DNA of 64,000 nucleotides. It comes from Apus apus. Its lineage: Eukaryota > Chordata > Aves > Apodiformes > Apodidae. The notes under the pieces were generated by a model. That model was not told the DNA's origin. It saw nothing but the letters and a program-made list of their open reading frames with translations, and did no database searches. The position numbers were made by a program, and so were the translations under genes. Positions 12,201 through 21,500 of the stretch are shown here, one piece after another; within the stretch, counting starts at the first letter, position 1, and each line of letters begins with the position of its first letter. The stretch lies in NCBI RefSeq assembly GCF_020740795.1, contig NC_067290.1, positions 15,110,001 to 15,174,000 on the forward strand, written 5' to 3'.

Positions 12201-15200
12201 CTGCAGTGCGCATAAGCCAGGATATTTCTCTAACAATCCCTGGAGCCTTCCTAACGGTCTGTGTGTGCTTGCTTCTCTGCAGAAGCAGATGAAATTCCTG
12301 GAGCAGCAGCAGGAGGATAACAGGAGTTCAAAGGAGGAAGCCCGTCGTCTGCGGAACAAGCTGAAAACCATGGAGCGGTGAGATCCTGGGCCTTGCAGGC
12401 TGGGCTGTGTGCCTCTCCCCTTCTCAGAGAGGGAGGAAGGGGTCCAGCTGTGCTGCTGCAACATCCACCTCCACAGGCAGGGTTGTCTTATCCTGTAAGG
12501 TTGGAAACTGCAGCATGAGCAGGCCTGCCCTTGCCTGTCCATGCGCTTGTCCCTGCTATGTCTCTAGACAGCTGCTCTTTAGACAGCAGCACGGCATGGT
12601 ACTTTGTGCACCCTGGCCTCATCTCTAGTGCTTCAAGTTGTGGCTACATGCCATTCCTGCTATCAGGGGACACTGAGGCAGAATCTCAGCCCAAGAACAC
12701 TCAACCACAGGGCTATGTGGCCCAAGAGCTGGGCCATCAGCCCTGTGTGCAGTACGTGTGTACAACTGCCCGTTCTCTAGTCTGTCCACTTGGTGCTACT
12801 CATCCATAGCAAAAAGCCCTGCTTGTGGTGGGGCAGTTGTCTCTCTTCCCCTGTGACACCCAGAGTGTATGCAGCAGGAGCTGAGCCTGCACCAGCTCCC
12901 TAGGGGGGATCAGGGCTTCAGTCTGTTTCCTAGCTCTGCTTGTGATTCATGAGCTCAGGGTACTTTATCTTTTTTTGTGCAGGATTGAGCTGTTGCTTCA
13001 GAGCCAGCGCCCCGAAGTGGAGGAGATGATCAGAGAGATGGGAGTTGGGCAGGCAGCAGTAGAACAGCTTGCCATCTACTGTGTCTCCCTGAAAAAGTAG
13101 GTGTTGCAGGCCTGGCACGGCCAGCTCGTGCTGTCCTGGGTGTGCCCAGGGGGAACCTTCTGAGTCCCAGCAGGCACACAGGCTCTGTGGGGCTCTTGCT
13201 GCTTGTTTGGGCCTCCAGTGGGTTTTGACTGACAGATCCTGGGGACCTAGATTGGAGCCTGTCACACTGAACTGTTCCTGCTGTCACTGTAGTAACATGT
13301 GTGTCACCATGGGAACGGGCTCCAGAGTTGTCAGTGCTCCTATGAGGAGATGATGATTATTCCCTCCATGCTCCTCTCGTGCTCAGGGGGGAATGAGTGG
13401 ATGAGGGGCTGCAGGTTGTACCCTCTGCTCCCTCTGTCCAGCTGTGGCCTTGGGCACTCTCTGGCAAGGCAAATCCTCACTGCTGCCCTCCCGTAGCTGG
13501 AAATCCATCTGGTCCTGCTGGGCAAAACCATGGCTTCTTTGGGGCCCTTCTGATGGCAGCTGAATAATTGCAGCTTTGATACGGAGCTGTAATGAGGCAA
13601 GTGTCCCTGTGGTGTAATTGGGAATGAATGTGCACAGCCAATAGTCTGAAGTCTCTGAAAAGTCATTTAAAGCAAAGTCCTCTATTTGCTGCCAGCATGG
13701 AGGCTGCTCTGTTGTCTGTCTGTCTTTTCCCCTGGCTGTGTCTATTCTGCTGGTGAAATCTGTTCAGGCCCTGTTCTCAGGCATGGGATCCCATGCAGGT
13801 TTTTTCTCCCCTGTGGTGCAGGGGTATGTTTGATGTGCTGTTTGGTCAGTGTTGATAGATTCAGCTCTGTTCCCTAAGGGGCTTTGTGTCTCCTGGGTTT
13901 TTTTCTGGTGGCTCTGCAGTTGCAGACCTTCACATTAAGCATCTTGGCTCATCTCTGAGAAGTTCTAGCTTATTCCTCTCACAAACAGCACGACTTTTCT
14001 GGTCTCTATGCAGGGAATATGAAACCTTGAAGGAGGCTCGGAAGATCTCTAGTGAGATGACAGAGAAGCTGAAGAAGGAGCTGTTTTTGGTCAATAACAA
14101 GGTAAAGGAAGGATGAGAGGTCAAGGTGACATGTGGTCTGTAGATCCTTGTCAATAACTGTGGCCCAAGCCCTCAGCAGTGGCCCCCTCCCACACTGAAC
14201 ACTACGTGAGTAGATTGGGTGGTGTGGCAGTGTCAGGCTGGGATTTTTGGGTCAGGGTGTGATGTTGTGGTGAGTGAGCAGCTCCAAGGCTGTTTTCAGG
14301 AGTGCAGTCTCTGGGGACACTAGTGGGGCAACACATGCAGAGCCAGCTGCAGTTTGGCAGCAACCTGGACTAGAAGACAGCAACACACAGGGACTTTACT
14401 GCTTTCACTGGGCTCTGGAAGCAGAACTGCCTTCATCCTGCCACGTGGCCAAGTGTGAGCTAGCTCAGCTGCCAGCCTCTTGCTGTTGCAGAATCGGGCC
14501 TCTGGGAAAGGTGGGAAGGGGTTTGGAGCCAACACCAGTCAAGCAGGGCTTAGCCCTGGCTTGGCACAACCACAGTCACACCCAGCCTTATCCCTTCATC
14601 TGACTGAACTCGGCCAGGACTCCTGTGTGGTGCTGGGCCTGGGCAGGAGAAGTCCCCAAGTTGTGGTGAGGACATGCAGGTGGCTCTGGTGCAGAGCTTG
14701 CAGCTGCTGATACACCTCTGCTGCAGGGCTTCTCCTCCAGGTCTTGCTAGGCTTTGTTAGCTTGGGTTAGGAATTGCTTTCCATTGGTTCTGGAAGCAGG
14801 TCCTCGTGAAAGTGTGTGCACAGATGTTTCCTGGGACATGCCTGTCCAAGCTCACATTCTGGGAGACTGTGGGTGGGTTTGGCCTAACCATAGCTTTTGT
14901 GGTCCCCTGGAATGGAGAAGGAGATTCTGAGATCCCTGAGGTGCTCCCCAAGGAAGCTAACGCCCTCATGAGGTGCTGTTATTGGAATGGAGCTGCTTCT
15001 GGCTGAGTCCATGCCAAGCTGCAGTCACCAGCTTGGGTCAGGAGGATGCGAGTCAGTGCGCTGGGCTGATGCGGAGCTGACTGTACGGTCACTCTGTGGG
15101 CTGGCCCAGACCCCTGGACCCACAGAAGTCTCTGATGTGGTACCAGGCCATGCTTCCCTGTTGAATCAGGCTTGTCCCTGTCCCGGTACTGCTGATGCAC

Positions 15201-18200
15201 AACTATCACCCACTCTGTGGTTCATAATTCCTGGGCTTTGGTTCATCTGAAGTCCCACAGGAATTCAGAATGCAACCACCAAGTGTTGCAGAAAGGAGAA
15301 GCTGTCACCACCAGGCATAAATGCTCGGGAGGGGCTTTAGGACGGTTTGTGCTGGGCAAGCAGCTCTGGAGATCCCTCTGCAGGCAGCTTAAGGAACTGG
15401 GCAGGCAATGCATCGGAGCTTTCAGCTGTTCGGGTGCAGGAGAGGTTGGTGAGAGGCTGCCTTGGGGAAACCAAACTCTGAAATGGGGGAAAGCAGCGGG
15501 TGTCACAGAACGTGCCTCTCCTGGGGGACCTGCGGCCTCCCCTGCTAACTGGTGCTCTGCTGTTTGGGGGCCTTTATTCTGCAGCTACAGAAAACAGTTT
15601 CAGAGTTGGAGAAGACAAAGGAGGAATTAAAAAGCACCCAGAAGGATCTGAAGAATGCAGACAAGGAGATCTTGGTGAGAATTACCTTTTCTCAGGTGCA
15701 GGAACTGGCAGCTGGCCACGGCTTGCAGCTGCAAAGCCAGGAGTTATGCTGGCTTTTGCTCAGTGACTGGATTACCCAGCCCACCTTACTTTTGTCTGCC
15801 CCACATCTGAGCTCCACCTTTATGGGAAAAGAGGTGAAGTATCTGCTACTAAATCTTTCCTTATTTCACTGTCTACTTTCCCTCCAGAGTTTGAAGAAGA
15901 AGATAGACATCCTGCGGGATACCCTGAAAGTCCCATCTGTAACCAGAGAGACACTCAGTCGACTAGTCTTAGAAAGGTGAGTGAAGTGCACCCTCAGGTA
16001 CAGGCCAAGAACAGTGATGGTGGGTCCAAAGAAAGAGCTGACAGTTGAACTAGCTGGGGAAGCAGGAATGTGCTGGCCTGGCAGGCATTGCAGAAGCACA
16101 GTCATCTTGCTCCTTGTATCCTGTTTTCTGTTCTGTTTTCTTTGTTTTTCTTGTTGCTGGCAAGGTGGTGTTTGGTTTACCTGGAAGAAGCGTGTTTTGC
16201 AGGGTTTGTGTCAGGATGGGACAGAAGAGCAGACTGGGTTTTGACAAATGCTTTGTCGCTATGTCCTGCCAGGGAAATATCCCTAAAGCTGCTCTTCTGG
16301 TTACCTCAGAGTTGGCCTTCCAGTGAGGATGGCCTGGTGCATGGGGACCAGAGATCTTAGCCAGACAGAGGAACCTAGCCTGAAAAATGGCTTATTTTAC
16401 GTTTTTATCAAGGCATTTTGTTTGAGGAGCCTGGGCTGCTACCCCAGTAGAGCAAACTGGGTTGTATACATGGAGCAGCAGTGTGCCAGTGTCTCTTTTG
16501 AGCCCGGGGTGCTACTCTTATAGCACAGACCACTTGAGAGGCAACAGTAGTTCAGGATATTGACTCTGGGATTGGGATTGTCCTTTCAGTGACTTGAAAG
16601 CAGAAGAGGGCTCTGATCCTGATCCCACTGCTGCCCTCCAGCTCAATAGCTGGCGTGCAGCTCTGTCTTCCTCTCATGATGGGTGGCAGGCGGTGGCCTC
16701 CTGGTGGCTGACACTGTGCATGGCCTTGCAGCCCTGCTCCCGTGGACCTGCAGCACCCGAAGCTGCACCGCCCGGCCGACAGCGATGAGATCAATCTAGA
16801 TGCCACGTTTGATGTGGACACCCCTGAACATCCACCCTGCAAATCTCTCCTCAGCCCTGCAAAAAGGCGGAAGGTGGAAAAAAAGCCGTGAGTTTTCCCT
16901 CCTCATTCTGCTTCTGAAGGAGATCAAAGTTTTGCTTCTTTGGAAGTTGCTGTGTGAGATCAGATGGCTCTATAGCTGCCTGATGTTGTGCTGCAAGTTT
17001 CGTCATCATCTGCTTGGCCTTGTCTGTCCTTGCCAGCTCCACTTGAACAATAAATCTCTGCTGATTTGCTCCTTGGGCTTCTTACAGGCCTCCTGTGGTA
17101 AATCTGGCGAAGAAAGTTCTGAAGGAAACAGTGGAGGTAAAAGGACTAATCTTGAGTTTTTGCACCATCTCTTTGATTCTGCTGTTAATGAGCTTGGGAT
17201 AAAGGACCCATTTTCTCCATGCAGGAGATGCTGTGACCATAGACCAGCCCATCTATAGAACCACATAGTACATGCTTCAAAGTGTTTTGCTTCACAGTCT
17301 CCTAGGAACACTGTATTGTTGCCTCAGGCCTCCTGGAATTGGGCAGGAGAGGGAGGGTGGGGACACACGTGCCTCTTGCTGATTATCCTGTGTCACATGT
17401 GCTTGGCAAACACGCTGTGGGGCTGACCATAAGGGTTGTGGGGTCACTGAAAAGAGGCTGTTCTCCCAGCCTTGCTGGATGCGATGTCTTGCCTCCCAGG
17501 AGCTGCTCCACAGGAGCTCCAGTGGGAGGTTTGAAGCTGCTGTTCTTTGGCCTGACGTGGTGTAGCAGTAGCTACTACCCTAAATACCTGTCTGTGTTAT
17601 TAGTGCTCCCTGCATGTGGACTAAATTCAGCAGATCATGCTGGTTAAAGGGCTTTTCTTGTTATTTTGTGGGACAGAACTGGGCAGATGATCTGGAGGAT
17701 GATGCTCTCAAAGGACTCTTTCCAGCGTTCATCAGGAACTCTGTTCTCTCCAAGAAGCCATCTTCGGGGAGCTTGCTGGGTCCCCACAAAAACATGGGCA
17801 CTGTAAGTAGGACTGCTCATCTGGTGAGCCTGTTGAGGGCTGGCACTGCACTCCTCTGTCCTGAAGTGACCCTGCAGGAGAAAGGGAATCGGGCTTTCAC
17901 CTTGCCACATACAGTGTGTGGAACATAAATCTTGGAGCGTGACCTGGCTACTTCCCAGTTCTGCAGAGCTCTAGGGATGACAGATGCTCATTCCCTTCCT
18001 GGCAGTAGATTAAATGGCCCTTCATGTCCCATTCCTCCACTTCCTTGGAGCTTTGGGTGTTTTTCTCATATTCCTCAGACCCAAGGGTATTAGTAAAGTT
18101 GGGGTATCTTGGGCACTTTCTGAAACAAGCCAAGCCTTCCAAGCAGCAGGATTTTGTCACTGAAACTGTCTTTTTCCAAAGGTGAGGGCTGAACACAAGT

Positions 18201-19347
18201 GCTGTCTCCAGGTTCTTGTGACCCCTCCCTAGAACTGTGGCCTGCAAGGCTTCCCCTTCCCCATTACCAACACGAGGAGAGGTAGCCAAGGTTCTGCTGC
18301 TGCTCCAGGCTCATTTCTTTCTCTCTCCTAGGTGAGGATGGGCTACAATGGCTTGGGAGGTAGAACAAAGTTCATACAGCCTGTATCCTTTCCTGCAGCT
18401 CATGTGGCAGCAGTGATACTATGGGGACCTCATCTCTGTTCCTCCTCTTCAGTCTCAGCCATCTTGGTGAGTCCTGTCCCCCAGCCAGAAAAAGGCTGGG
18501 ATCCTCAATGAACCATCAGGCTTTTCTCTCTAACTCGGAGCAGGTCTGAGTTCAGCAAAGGTATCAAGGACCTGAACTTGCCAAGAGCATTATCAGGCTC
18601 ATCCAGAGCAGTGATATCAACTAGAAATCACAATTTTCAGGGGCTGCCTGTGCCCTGAGCAGCACCAGAGTGCAGCCTCCTCCTGGATGTGTGCCCACCA
18701 GCCTGTGCAGCCAAAGCCTTTGTCATGACCTGCTGGGAAGCCTTGGAGTGCTGCTTCTCTGGCCTTGCTGGCAGGGTGGAGTAACCCAAAGGCAGGGAGA
18801 TGCTTGAGCAAGTCTCTGGGGCCAGCTGTGCCCATGCTGCCAGCCTGATGTGGGTATGGCCTGTACCTGCCCCTCAGTGCTGCGGGGTGTCTTCTGTGTC
18901 TCTGAAGGGCATGGGAGTTAAAAGGGACTTGCTGCTCAAAGGGCTTTTCTCTTGGGGTTGCTCTCCTCCCCTGCACTACATCCTGGCTTTGCCACGCAGG
19001 GCAGATCTCGAAGCTCCAATGGATGTGCTTAAACACAGTTGTGTGTGCAAGGGGATAGCACAGACATGGGAAGCATTCCTTGACTCACGGGGAGTTCTTT
19101 GGGTGCACATGGATGGCTGGGCCCCCGGCCTGTGGTTCAGGCTGCTCTGCAGCAGATATTGGATCACTGGTGTTTGGGGACCTTGGTCTGTACTTTCCTT
19201 GACAATTTTTACCTTCAGACCAACCTGACAGAGATCCGTCCCTTAGCAGTGAGGCGCAAGAAGAAGAACATCTCCAGGCCAGCATCTGCAGCTCCCTCCA
19301 CATCTTCCAGCAGCAGCCAAGCCCGGCTGGACGGTTTCCTGCAGTGA
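119..19347 (+). CDS. TRAIP: TRAIP, TRAF-interacting protein, RING-type E3 ubiquitin ligase (complete, 15 coding exons, 464 aa)
   Basis: Coding join: 119-216, 1428-1485, 2712-2795, 6809-6848, 9440-9567, 12283-12377, 12983-13096, 14014-14101, 15585-15674, 15888-15976, 16732-16887, 17088-17136, 17677-17802, 18332-18382, 19219-19347. The sum is 1395 nt, 464 aa plus stop, against about 469 aa for human TRAIP. Residues 7-49 form a RING-H2 finger (C7, C10, C25, H27, H30, C33, C46, C49). Residues about 80-290 are Glu/Lys/Leu/Gln-rich and read as a long coiled coil. A basic patch KRRKVEKK lies at 339-346, a conserved GLGGRTKFIQP motif ends at 422, and a PIP-type box QARLDGFL is at 456-463. Known family role: nuclear E3 ligase that ubiquitylates the CMG helicase and other replisome targets at converged or stalled forks and DNA crosslinks, and in mitosis. 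The start was chosen because MPIRAYCTIC matches the family N-terminus and the codon sits in a good Kozak context. All junctions have AG/GT ends. Confidence 0.97.
217..1427 (+). other. TRAIP: TRAIP intron 1
   Basis: About 1.2 kb. The first 350 bases are strongly C-rich on the + strand (runs of CCCTCC/CCTCCC), continuing the promoter CpG island. The rest is ordinary intronic sequence. I see no exon, RNA gene or recognisable transposon. Confidence 0.85.
1428..1485 (+). CDS. TRAIP: TRAIP coding exon 2 (residues 33-52)
   Basis: Follows tcctcag. It completes C33 and encodes LIQWFDTAPSRTCPQCRIQ, which supplies the last two RING cysteines (C46, C49). The donor is CAG|gtaaag, phase 0. Confidence 0.96.
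1486..2711 (+). other. TRAIP: TRAIP intron 2
   Basis: About 1.2 kb without a supported gene, RNA or transposon. It ends in tgtttag before exon 3. Confidence 0.8.
2712..2795 (+). CDS. TRAIP: TRAIP coding exon 3 (residues 53-80)
   Basis: Encodes VSKRHIISKLFFDVAPEEQ and nine further residues, matching the post-RING segment of TRAIP (the human counterpart has the same IINKLFFD core). 84 nt, phase 0 at both ends, donor CAG|gtaatg. Confidence 0.94.
3630..3730. promoter_or_regulatory. Candidate intronic regulatory block with X-box palindrome
   Basis: GTTGCCATGGCAAT at 3660-3673 fits the RFX X-box consensus (GTNRCC-NN-RGYAAC) except for the final base. It is flanked by CAATTA, TAATTA and an AT-rich TATCATATGC stretch, a density of homeobox-type and POU-like motifs common in vertebrate enhancers. 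There is no direct evidence of activity. Confidence 0.3.
5195..5470 (+). mobile_element. Ancient CR1-like LINE relic (fragment)
   Basis: The segment TTCAGCTTGTTCAGCTTGGC followed by a GATTCCTGCCTGTAAA stretch resembles the end-of-ORF2/3' UTR part of old amniote CR1 LINEs (family pattern: 'GGCTTGTTTAGCTTGGC ... ATTGCTCTCTATAAA'). Later GGCAGTGAGAGGAGGGCTTCTG and AGATTAAGTTGATGAATG also fall in the expected order. It is heavily diverged, so the boundaries are approximate. Confidence 0.4.
6809..6848 (+). CDS. TRAIP: TRAIP coding exon 4 (residues 81-94, 40 nt)
   Basis: A small exon encoding NELDEVKAQLSMK, the start of the coiled coil. The acceptor is tgtttcag and the donor AAAG|gtgagt, phase 1. 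Although short, it is fixed by homology and by phase with exon 5. Confidence 0.92.
6849..9439 (+). other. TRAIP: TRAIP intron 4
   Basis: About 2.6 kb of unique-looking sequence. A 218-codon antisense open frame (8207-8863) has no recognisable domain and I treat it as chance. No transposon or RNA gene is recognised. Confidence 0.8.
9440..9567 (+). CDS. TRAIP: TRAIP coding exon 5 (residues 94-136)
   Basis: Follows a long pyrimidine tract and cag. It encodes EKEKRECQAIVDGLRDTLD and onward to VLCSSLK, matching the human LRDTLEERNAT...LCSTLK segment. This is coiled coil with heptad-like Leu spacing. Donor AAG|gtacct, phase 0. Confidence 0.95.
9568..12282 (+). other. TRAIP: TRAIP intron 5
   Basis: About 2.7 kb. 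I see no exon, RNA gene or recognisable mobile element. Confidence 0.8.
12283..12377 (+). CDS. TRAIP: TRAIP coding exon 6 (residues 137-168)
   Basis: Encodes KQMKFLEQQQEDNRSSKEE, then ARRLRNKLKTMER, a conserved TRAIP coiled-coil stretch (human KQMKYLEQQQ ... ARRLRSKMKTMEQ). Acceptor tctgcag, donor CG|gtgaga, phase 2. Confidence 0.96.
12378..12982 (+). other. TRAIP: TRAIP intron 6
   Basis: About 600 bp. Nothing is recognised apart from the T-rich acceptor tract. Confidence 0.8.
12983..13096 (+). CDS. TRAIP: TRAIP coding exon 7 (residues 168-206)
   Basis: Encodes IELLLQSQRPEVEEMIREMG, then the GVGQAAVEQLAIYCVSLKK segment. This is the most conserved central part of TRAIP, nearly identical to human. 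Acceptor gtgcag, donor AA|gtaggt, phase 2. Confidence 0.97.
13097..14013 (+). other. TRAIP: TRAIP intron 7
   Basis: About 0.9 kb of ordinary intronic sequence. GTCACCATGGGAAC at 13306-13319 is a one-mismatch RFX-like palindrome. No exon or transposon is seen. Confidence 0.75.
14014..14101 (+). CDS. TRAIP: TRAIP coding exon 8 (residues 206-235)
   Basis: Encodes EYETLKEARKISSEMTEKLK, then KELFLVNNK, matching the human EYENLKEARKAS segment. Acceptor atgcag, donor AAG|gtaaag, phase 0. Confidence 0.96.
14102..15584 (+). other. TRAIP: TRAIP intron 8
   Basis: About 1.5 kb. No supported feature inside. Confidence 0.8.
15585..15674 (+). CDS. TRAIP: TRAIP coding exon 9 (residues 236-265)
   Basis: Encodes LQKTVSELEKTKEELKSTQ, then KDLKNADKEIL, the end of the main coiled coil (human LKSAQKDLQSADKEIM). 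90 nt, phase 0, donor TTG|gtgaga. Confidence 0.96.
15888..15976 (+). CDS. TRAIP: TRAIP coding exon 10 (residues 266-295)
   Basis: Encodes SLKKKIDILRDTLKVPSVTR, then ETLSRLVLE, matching human SLKKKLTMLQETL ... DRLVLES. It follows a 213-bp intron, acceptor cctccag, donor AG|gtgagt, phase 2. Confidence 0.96.
15977..16731 (+). other. TRAIP: TRAIP intron 10
   Basis: About 750 bp. Nothing is recognised. Confidence 0.8.
16732..16887 (+). CDS. TRAIP: TRAIP coding exon 11 (residues 295-347)
   Basis: Encodes SPAPVDLQHPKLHRP, then DEINLDATFDVDTPE (conserved motif, human DDIDLNATFDVDTP) and a basic cluster KRRKVEKK that could act as a nuclear localisation signal. Acceptor cttgcag, donor CC|gtgagt, phase 2. 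Confidence 0.95.
17088..17136 (+). CDS. TRAIP: TRAIP coding exon 12 (residues 347-363, 49 nt)
   Basis: A short exon encoding PPVVNLAKKVLKETVE after a 200-bp intron. Acceptor cttacag, donor GAG|gtaaaa, phase 0. The sequence is less conserved than its neighbours; the call rests on splice signals and on keeping phase between exons 11 and 13. Confidence 0.85.
17137..17676 (+). other. TRAIP: TRAIP intron 12
   Basis: 540 bp. No feature is recognised. Confidence 0.75.
17677..17802 (+). CDS. TRAIP: TRAIP coding exon 13 (residues 364-405)
   Basis: Encodes NWADDLEDDALKGLFPAFIR, then NSVLSKKPSSG and onward, corresponding to the human acidic segment and FPIFVRNAIL motif. Acceptor gggacag, donor ACT|gtaagt, 126 nt, phase 0. 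Confidence 0.94.
17803..18331 (+). other. TRAIP: TRAIP intron 13
   Basis: 529 bp. No feature is recognised; it ends ctctctcctag. Confidence 0.75.
18332..18382 (+). CDS. TRAIP: TRAIP coding exon 14 (residues 406-422, 51 nt)
   Basis: Encodes VRMGYNGLGGRTKFIQP, one of the best conserved TRAIP motifs (human VRTGFDGLGGRTKFIQP). It ends exactly before gtatccttt, a minor-spliceosome-type donor, phase 0. Confidence 0.96.
18383..19218 (+). other. TRAIP: TRAIP intron 14, predicted U12-type (minor spliceosome) intron
   Basis: The 5' end reads GTATCCTTT, the canonical U12-type donor, which is a poor match to the U2 donor. Near the 3' end TTCCTTGAC (19195-19203) matches the U12 branch-point consensus TTCCTTRAC, with the branch A at 19202, 16 nt before the terminal G of the acceptor AG (19217-19218). 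There is no long polypyrimidine tract between branch site and AG, as expected for this class. All other TRAIP and BSN introns here have U2-type donors. Confidence 0.88.
19219..19347 (+). CDS. TRAIP: TRAIP coding exon 15 (residues 423-464 and stop)
   Basis: Encodes TNLTEIRPLAVRRKKK, a Ser/Ala-rich linker, then QARLDGFLQ and TGA. QxxLxxFL fits a PCNA-interacting (PIP) box, a known C-terminal feature of TRAIP. The mammalian protein ends ...TFLWS, whereas here the chain stops at FLQ. A second basic cluster, RRKKK, lies near the exon start. Confidence 0.95.
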   Translation, partial: TNLTEIRPLAVRRKKKNISRPASAAPSTSSSSSQARLDGFLQ

Positions 19348-19625
19348 GACCCCTGCCCTCCCTGGGGAGCAGTGGGGCAGGGTGGCTGCAGGGCACAGTC
19401 CCTTGCCTAGAGCCTGGCACCAAGCTGGGCAGCCACTGCAGGGGGCTGTTTGCAAAGCACTGATGCTGCCATGGGGGTGAGACCAGCTGTCCTGGAGAGA
19501 ATCCTGGCCTTGCAGCAAGCTGACAGGAGACCAAAACTCCGGCTATGCTTGGACTGATCTACTCCCCTCCTTTTACCCTTCCTTTCTCCTATTTTCATAC
19601 AGAATAAAAAGGGTTTCTCATCTTC
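19348..19625 (+). other. TRAIP: TRAIP 3' UTR
   Basis: About 280 bases from the stop to just past the first good poly(A) signal. There is no competing AATAAA before it. The end position is an estimate. Confidence 0.65.
19603..19608 (+). terminator. TRAIP: TRAIP polyadenylation signal AATAAA
   Basis: AATAAA lies 256 nt after the stop and is followed by a T-rich stretch (GGGTTTCTCATCTTCC), giving a normal mammalian/avian 3' end arrangement. Confidence 0.75.
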
Positions 19626-21240
19626 CAGCCTACTCAGAGCTCTGCAGTTGCTGCTGGGCTTTCTGACATTGGGTAGGACTGCATTTCTTGGATGCAGCTG
19701 CAAGGCAGAGAATGTGGGCAGGATGTCTGGGAGATCAGGCTGGAGCAAGAGTGGGGAGGAGGGACCTGGACCAGCTCTATACCTGGTGTAAATAGCTCCA
19801 AGACAGTTTCCTGGAGGAAGGTGTGTGCAGGGCAGACCAGTGCTGGCCAGCATTGCTGCAGGGGGTGTGTGTCCATCACCCAGTTAATCACCTTCCCTCT
19901 TGCAGCCCTGTGTGGGTTGGGCAGACCCACAGACAAGCCTGGGGGATGTCCTGCCATGCCCTGGTTTGGGCCATGGTGTCCCCTGCATTTCTGCAGACTT
20001 GGCACTGAAGTAGCTGACCTGGGGAGGAGGGTGTTGGGGTGACCCCCTGCCCTGCTTGGGAATTGGGGGGTTGGTGTTGCTGATGTGACCTCTGTTTTTG
20101 GCACGTGTTGTGAAACTCATTAGTATGAATTTCTATTTTTGTAAGAATTTGTAGATGTTTTTGTTCCTTTGAAGCTGGTTTCCCTGCTGCTTTGAGGGTT
20201 TGGAGAGGCCTGAAATACTGGAGAATGGCTCCAGGGGAGGTTAGGGAGGCTGATGGGCCTGAACCTGTCTGAGGTTCCTCAGCTGGAGACATGGGGCAGG
20301 AGCTCCCATCTTGCCTCATGGCTGTGGTGAGGTTGCTCAGAGAAGACTTGGAGATGCCTCACTACACCACTCAGCTTTACAAATCAAATATTCCCTGTTT
20401 CCCGCTGCTTGCCCTGAAGCCTCAGTTCCTGGGCTGGCTAAAGATGTGTCTTTGGGGAATAAACCAGACTGCTGTGTGCATTGGTAGCACAACTGGCTCC
20501 CGAGTGCTTTCCTCTGTTGCAGCCTTGATGCAGAGCGTGGGGTGATGGATGTGCCTGACCCTCATGAAACCTTTGGTGTCACCTCTGAGGAGATGGGCTG
20601 TGCGGGGGGGGGGGTGCCCATCCCTGGGGCAGTGAGCAGGGCCAACACCTGCCAAACAGGAGCTGGCTCTTGCCCACATCACTTGGGGCTGAGTGGTGAG
20701 TGACATGGAATGGGTGGAGAGTTGAGAGGAGTATGAGAAGGGTGTTGAGAGGGCTGGGGAGTAGGGTGGGGGACTTCAGGAAGACTCTTCTAAGGTGGTG
20801 AAGGTCTGGTTGTTGCAGGTGAGGGAGATGGGCTTCCATCCTGGGGTGCTGGAGAACTGCTGATGTGTGGGCAGGGCCAGTCCCAACTGGCAGTGGAGGG
20901 ACTTGAGAGGGGCTCTTGGGGCTCCCCTCTGCTCTCACCCTGCTTTGAGGACCCGTCAGCTTCACTACAGCCCCAGCTCCCTGTGATCCCCTGGGGAAGC
21001 TGGGTGCTCATGGGCTGAGCCCAGACCTCAGGGAGAGCATCTGAGCTCAGGGCTGGGTCCCTGTGACATCATGGAACAGCAACACTGGTCACTGCTGAGT
21101 GCTGGGTGAGCTGAGGGATCTGTTGTGTCATCAGGGAGCCTGTGTCCTCGCAGCGGGGCCAGGCGCTGTGACTGACCTAGGACAGTCCCTGCCCTCAGGA
21201 GGCAGCAGGTGCTCGCTGGCCAGCGCTGTGACCCCAGGGC
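19626..21240. other. Intergenic region TRAIP-BSN
   Basis: About 1.6 kb with no recognisable gene, RNA or transposon. A G10 tract lies near 20605-20614. GC content rises steadily towards the BSN island from about 20900. Confidence 0.7.
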
Positions 21241-21242
21241 TG

Positions 21243-21500
21243 CCTGTGGCCTGCGGGGCAGCAGGGCCCGCAGCAGCTGGCAGGGTGTGACACCCCAGGC
21301 ACCCCGCGCCTGGGGCACCCCGTGGCCTCGCGGGCAGGAGGCTGCTGATTGGCTGGCAGGGTGTGACGTCCTCCACAGCCCGTGACTTCAGAGGGGAGGG
21401 CGGCGCTCATTGGTTGCTGGTGTGTAACCTCATGCGGGAGCGAGCGCTCATTGGCCGTCGGGCTGCGACCTCCGAGGAGACCGGCCGCTCATTGGCTGCC
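21243..21500. repeat. Degenerate tandem duplications in the BSN promoter
   Basis: CTGGCAGGGTGTGAC occurs at 21277-21291 and again at 21353-21367 within a longer similar block (76-bp offset). After each of the next ATTGG boxes come related strings (GGTGTGTAACCTC, GGCTGCGACCTCC) at 41-bp steps with shared CGCTCATTGG. This reads as an old, decayed minisatellite-like duplication that multiplied the CCAAT boxes. Confidence 0.6.
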
